A DNA stretch of 64,000 nt from Leptobrachium leishanense (lineage: Eukaryota > Chordata > Amphibia > Anura > Megophryidae), in NCBI GenBank assembly GCA_009667805.1, contig CM019067.1, positions 67,750,637-67,814,636 of the forward strand. The letters are read 5' to 3'. Position 1 is the first letter of the stretch. Each line of letters begins with the position of its first letter. The translations under genes were made by a program, and so were the position numbers. The notes below the pieces were generated by a model. That model searched no databases, was not told the origin of the DNA, and worked only from the letters and a program-made list of their open reading frames with translations. This document shows, in pieces, positions 60,238-64,000 of this stretch.

Positions 60238-60767
60238 GGCTGGGGTCAGACGAGCGTAGTGTTCACGTCCGTGATTGCGCCTAAAGGTACGTCCGTGATA
60301 GCATGACAGAAAGCCCATCGGAGCCCGACACACGAAGTACGACCGCACTGAACTGCGGACGCACAACGGCCGCGGCCCACGGACGCAAGGCAGGCAAGAA
60401 CGTACAACCCCTAGAACGGCCGCACAAAGTGCGCTGCGTCCGCAACGTCTGCATAGCTTTGTGTGTGAGTGATGGAACGTGGTCAGACGGACTGCATTTA
60501 TTCGTCCAGCATTTTTCACGGACAAAATGGTTTTGCTTTTTAATTTATTTTTCCTCCTACATCCGTCAAAAAATAAACGTCAGTGAAAAAAACGGACTGT
60601 GTGACCACTACTGTGTCTTCCGTACTGACGTACGTCCGTGTGCAAGGACGTACGTCCGTGTGCAAGGACGTACGTCCGTGTGCAAGGACGTACGTCCGTG
60701 TGCAAGGACGTACGTCCGTGTGCAAGGACGTACAGTCCGTAGAAATCACGCTCGTCTGACCCTAGCC
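60238..60767. mobile_element. Harbinger-like MITE (copy D) with internal tandem array
   Basis: GGCTGGGGTCAGACGAGCG ... CGCTCGTCTGACCCTAGCC, with TAA at 60235-60237 and TTA at 60768-60770, both fitting TWA. It contains a 20-bp tandem repeat (60624-60735). No transposase. Confidence 0.78.
60624..60735. repeat. 20-bp tandem repeat inside MITE copy D
   Basis: About five identical units of GACGTACGTCCGTGTGCAAG. Each contains the self-complementary GACGTACGTC. The units show no divergence, so the amplification is recent. Confidence 0.93.
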
Positions 60768-61222
60768 TTAAACACAAGCCACTTCACAGCTTCAAGGACA
60801 ACGGAGGTGCTTTAGACTCCTGTATTTCCATTTTTTACACCCCACAAAGTCATGATAGGCGTCATTAGACAGGTCAGAGGCTGGCCTTTCTAATGATCCA
60901 AACAAGACCATGTAAAGTGTAATGTAAAGAAAAAAAAAGCACACACAAACATAAAATATTTTATTTATTTTCTGTTTCAAAGCAATGGCATTGTCCTTTT
61001 GTCACGTATATAATGAGCAATACCACTGCTGTTACTCATCTTCTCATTTCCCACGTCGCAAGCAAGTTCAGAGTTTTACAGTCATATTATTCATAAAACA
61101 CAATGCAGCAAAATACAAGCGAAAGGAAATAGTTTACTCAGTATTAGTTAAAATTGCATATTTTCTAATATAATCTAATTTAACATGAGTGTATAGACTA
61201 TATAAATCACAAAAGGTTTGGA

Positions 61223-61680
61223 TTATTATTAATCTTTATAAAGCGCCAGCATATTCTGCAGCTCTGTGCAATGGGCACACTATAGACAGGGTTATAATAC
61301 ATTGAAACATTTTGACAAACCAGTACAGGAGGAAATGAGGGTCCTATTCCCGTGGGAACTCACAATCTAAAACGGTTGGCGGTGGAAACAGGAGGAGAGG
61401 ACTGCAAGGTGAGAGTGATGAACTCCAAGGCGAGAGTAATGGACTGCATGGTGAACGTGATGGGCTGGTTGCATCAGTGAGTCCCTAAATAGGAAAGTCT
61501 TTAGGGGAAAGTCTGACAGTACGAGGGAGAGCGTTCCAGAGAGTGGGGGCTGCGCGTGAGAAATCCTGCAATCTATCATGGGAAGAGGTGATGCGGGGGA
61601 GAAGCTAGGGATAGGTCACTGTTTGACCTTAGGGAGCGGGCTGGGGTGTATTTGGTGATTAGTGAGGACAGGTAGTGGGG
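61223..61680. repeat. Dispersed repeat, GCGCCAGCATATTCCGCAGC family (copy 2, longer)
   Basis: Matches 15738-16000 for about 280 bp, then extends with GTACGAGGGAGAGCGTTCCA and GAGAAATCCTGCAATCTATC, which copy 1 lacks. It includes two ~24-bp variants of ACTGCAAGGTGAGAGTGATG. Confidence 0.65.
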
Positions 61681-62264
61681 GTGAGAAAATGTGAACACAA
61701 AATTATTTTACATGCTGTAAAAATATTGATATATGAATGGAAATTTACATATTTTTACAGCATTCTGACAAGACATGCCGTATATATATAATTATATATT
61801 TTGAATCTGCTGAAAAGGAGGATATATAATTTGTCTGGGTACTAGAATAATACAGGACTTCAAACACGATGAGCACAAAAATGGTCAAAATGAGCTTAAA
61901 ACAAGAGCCGCAAAGCTTTTGACAAATCTTGCATCATGGACGAAATCCAGAAACTGGAACCCGGAGATAAAAGTAAGTATTTTATGTGCAATTACTTCAA
62001 AGAAAAACCTAGCAGCATTTTATAAAGTGGTTTTATTTATAATGGACACATAATCTAGTTACAATTTATATAAGTGGTGGTGTGCCTTTCACAACTCCAT
62101 AGACTGCAATGGCTCTTGTAAGATTACAACAGTTCTGCATGAGTTAACCTTGGAATAGGGCCCCTATGGGCTCAATTCTAGAAAGAATGGATGCCTGTGT
62201 CACCCAGGAGAATCAATATGTTGGACATGTCAAAGCTTTAAGAATTCTCTCAGAAACAAGCCAT
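61681..62264. other. Intergenic, nothing recognised
   Basis: AT-rich, without supported features. Confidence 0.5.
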
Positions 62265-62267
62265 AGA

Positions 62268-63775
62268 GGCCAGAGATACCCTGGACTGACACCAGCCACA
62301 TACAGGCCAGAGACACCCTGGACTGACACCAGCCACATACAGGGCAGAGACACCCTGGACTGACACCAGCCACATACAGGCCAGAGACACCCTGGACTGA
62401 CACCAGCCACATACAGGCCAGAGACACCCTGGACTGACAGCAGCCACATACAGGCCAGAGATACCCTGGACTGACAGCAGCCACATACAGGGCAGAGATA
62501 CCCTGGACTGACACCAGCCACATACAGGGCAGAGATACCCTGGACTGACAGCAGCCACATACAGGGCAGAGATACCCTGGACTGACACCAGCCACATACA
62601 GGGCAGAGATACCCTGGACTGACAGCAGCCACATACAGGCCAGAGATACCCTGGACTGACAGCAGCCACATACAGGCAGAGATACCCTGGACTGACAGCA
62701 GCCACATACAGGCCAGAGATACCCTGGACTGACAGCAGCCACATACAGGCCAGAGATACCCTGGACTGACAGCAGCCACATACAGGCCAGAGATACCCTG
62801 GACTGACAGCAGCCACATACAGGCCAGAGATACCCTGGACTGACAGCAGCCATATACAGGGCAGAGATACCTGGACTGACAGCAGCCACATACCCTGGAC
62901 TGACAGCAGCCACATACCCTGGACTGACAGCAGCCACATACCCTGGACTGACACAGCCACATACAGGCCAGAGACACCCTGGACTGACAGCAGCCACATA
63001 CAGGCCAGAGATACCCTGGACTGACAGCAGCCACATACAGGCCAGAGATACCCTGGACTGACAGCAGCCACATACAGGCAGAGATACCCTGGACTGACAG
63101 CAGCCACATACAGGCCAGAGATACCCTGGACTGACAGCAGCCACATACAGGCAGAGATACCCTGGACTGACAGCAGCCACATACAGGCCAGAGATACCCT
63201 GGACTGACAGCAGCCACATACAGGGCAGAGATACCCTGGACTGACAGCAGCCACATACAGGCCAGAGATACCTGGACTGACAGCAGCCACATACAGGGCA
63301 GAGATACCCTGGACTGACAGCAGCCACATACAGGCCAGAGATACCCTGGACTGACAGCAGCCACATACAGGCCAGAGATACCCTGGACTGACAGCAGCCA
63401 CATACAGGCCAGAGATACCCTGGACTGACAGCAGCCACATACCCTGGACTGACAGCAGCCACATACCCTGGACTGACAGCAGCCACATACCCTGGACTGA
63501 CAGCAGCCACATACCCTGGACTGACAGCAGCCACATACCCTGGACTGACAGCAGCCACATACCCTGGACTGACAGCAGCCACATACCCTGGACTGACAGC
63601 AGCCACATACCCTGGACTGACAGCAGCCACATACAGGCCAGAGATACCCTGGACTGACAGCAGCCACATACAGGCCAGAGATATTCTGGACTGACACAGC
63701 CATATACAGGGCAGAGATACCCTGGACTGACAGCAGCCATATACAGGGCAGAGATACCCTGGACTGACAACAGCC
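62268..63775. repeat. Minisatellite, ~36-bp unit with 22-23-bp short variant
   Basis: The main unit is GAGATACCCTGGACTGACAG followed by CAGCCACATACAGGCCA. About 33 long units occur. Two blocks (62885-62945 and 63430-63620) consist of a short variant lacking the ACAGGCCAGAGAT part. It is open in all three minus-strand frames over 500 codons because the unit lacks stops; no gene is implied. Confidence 0.95.
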
Positions 63776-63845
63776 ATACCGGTGTTGTGTCATATATGGT
63801 TCCCCATCGAATATTGTTCCAAGGAGCCCTCGGCAAAGATCGGAA

Positions 63846-63930
63846 CTCCACCTCCCCAGCCTCCGACACATCAGCACCTCCCCAGCCTCCGACACATCAG
63901 CACCTCCCCAGCCTCCGACACATCAGCGCC
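63846..63930. repeat. 26-bp tandem repeat, about three units
   Basis: Units of CACCTCCCCAGCCTCCGACA plus CATCAG, nearly identical, directly beyond the larger minisatellite. Confidence 0.85.
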
Positions 63931-64000
63931 TCCCTAACATACAACACCGGGCACTGATACCTTGCAGCACTAAACCCGTCCGCATCAACTCCCTCCATAA

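Noticed and set aside
62268..63775. CRISPR-like regular repeat spacing
   Set aside because: No unique spacers: the whole unit is repeated, and the context is a vertebrate genome.
62213..63895. Three overlapping 515-560 codon minus-strand frames
   Set aside because: All three frames of one strand are open because the ~36-bp unit has no stops. The products are periodic Cys/Val/Ser repeats and match nothing.

Overview
The window is nuclear DNA of a vertebrate, most probably an anuran amphibian. It holds one recognisable host gene, CHMP4C (ESCRT-III), on the minus strand. Its five coding exons, with consensus splice sites and compatible phases, lie between 48453 and 19580. Almost everything else is transposable elements, many nested, plus minisatellites. 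The frog assignment is an inference from the mix of repeats (Tc1, hAT, Harbinger-like and piggyBac-like MITEs, Penelope-like, CR1/L2, L1/Tx1-type, gamma-like ERV, Ty3/gypsy) and from the CHMP4C sequence. I see no prokaryotic feature, no CRISPR array and no convincing tRNA or rRNA gene.

Region 1-17.9 kb, downstream of CHMP4C. A Tc1 element cut by the window edge (1-1143) is followed by a degenerate CACACATCACTCAC array. Next is a Harbinger-like MITE split by a complete ~10.4 kb gammaretrovirus-like provirus (1510-11886, minus strand, 4-bp duplication ATAC). Its LTRs differ at only about five places, yet gag, pol and env carry several frameshifts. Further MITEs follow: a large GC-rich foldback (13273-13540), a tRNA-like SINE, a hAT MITE with a perfect 8-bp duplication (16367-17118) and a deleted Tc1 (17306-17838).

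Region 19.5-48.5 kb, CHMP4C. Intron 1 alone is about 21 kb and is packed with insertions. They include a Penelope-like element with a GIY-YIG endonuclease, interrupted by a hAT element (29022-30156); a Tc1 element with ~220-bp inverted repeats, interrupted by another hAT element (32747-34900); a gag-only Ty3/gypsy-type element (37459-39931); and a MITE interrupted by a nearly intact CR1/L2-type LINE (42022-44393). The two nested hAT elements have different ends, but both carry a minisatellite built on the core CCCCAG..CATGGAT. That is the most unusual structural observation here.

Region 48.8-64 kb, upstream of CHMP4C. About 400 bp upstream of the CHMP4C start codon lies a young, ORF1-only L1/Tx1-like retroposon (48857-50932) with a 16-bp target duplication and an intact 361-codon ORF; it resembles a half-LINE (HAL1) arrangement. 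Further on are a decayed CR1-type LINE holding a solo LTR, two Harbinger-like MITEs (one with a 20-bp tandem array) and a 1.5 kb minisatellite with a ~36-bp unit.

Most element boundaries were set by reading target-site duplications directly, so they are more secure than the family names, which I could not check against a repeat library.
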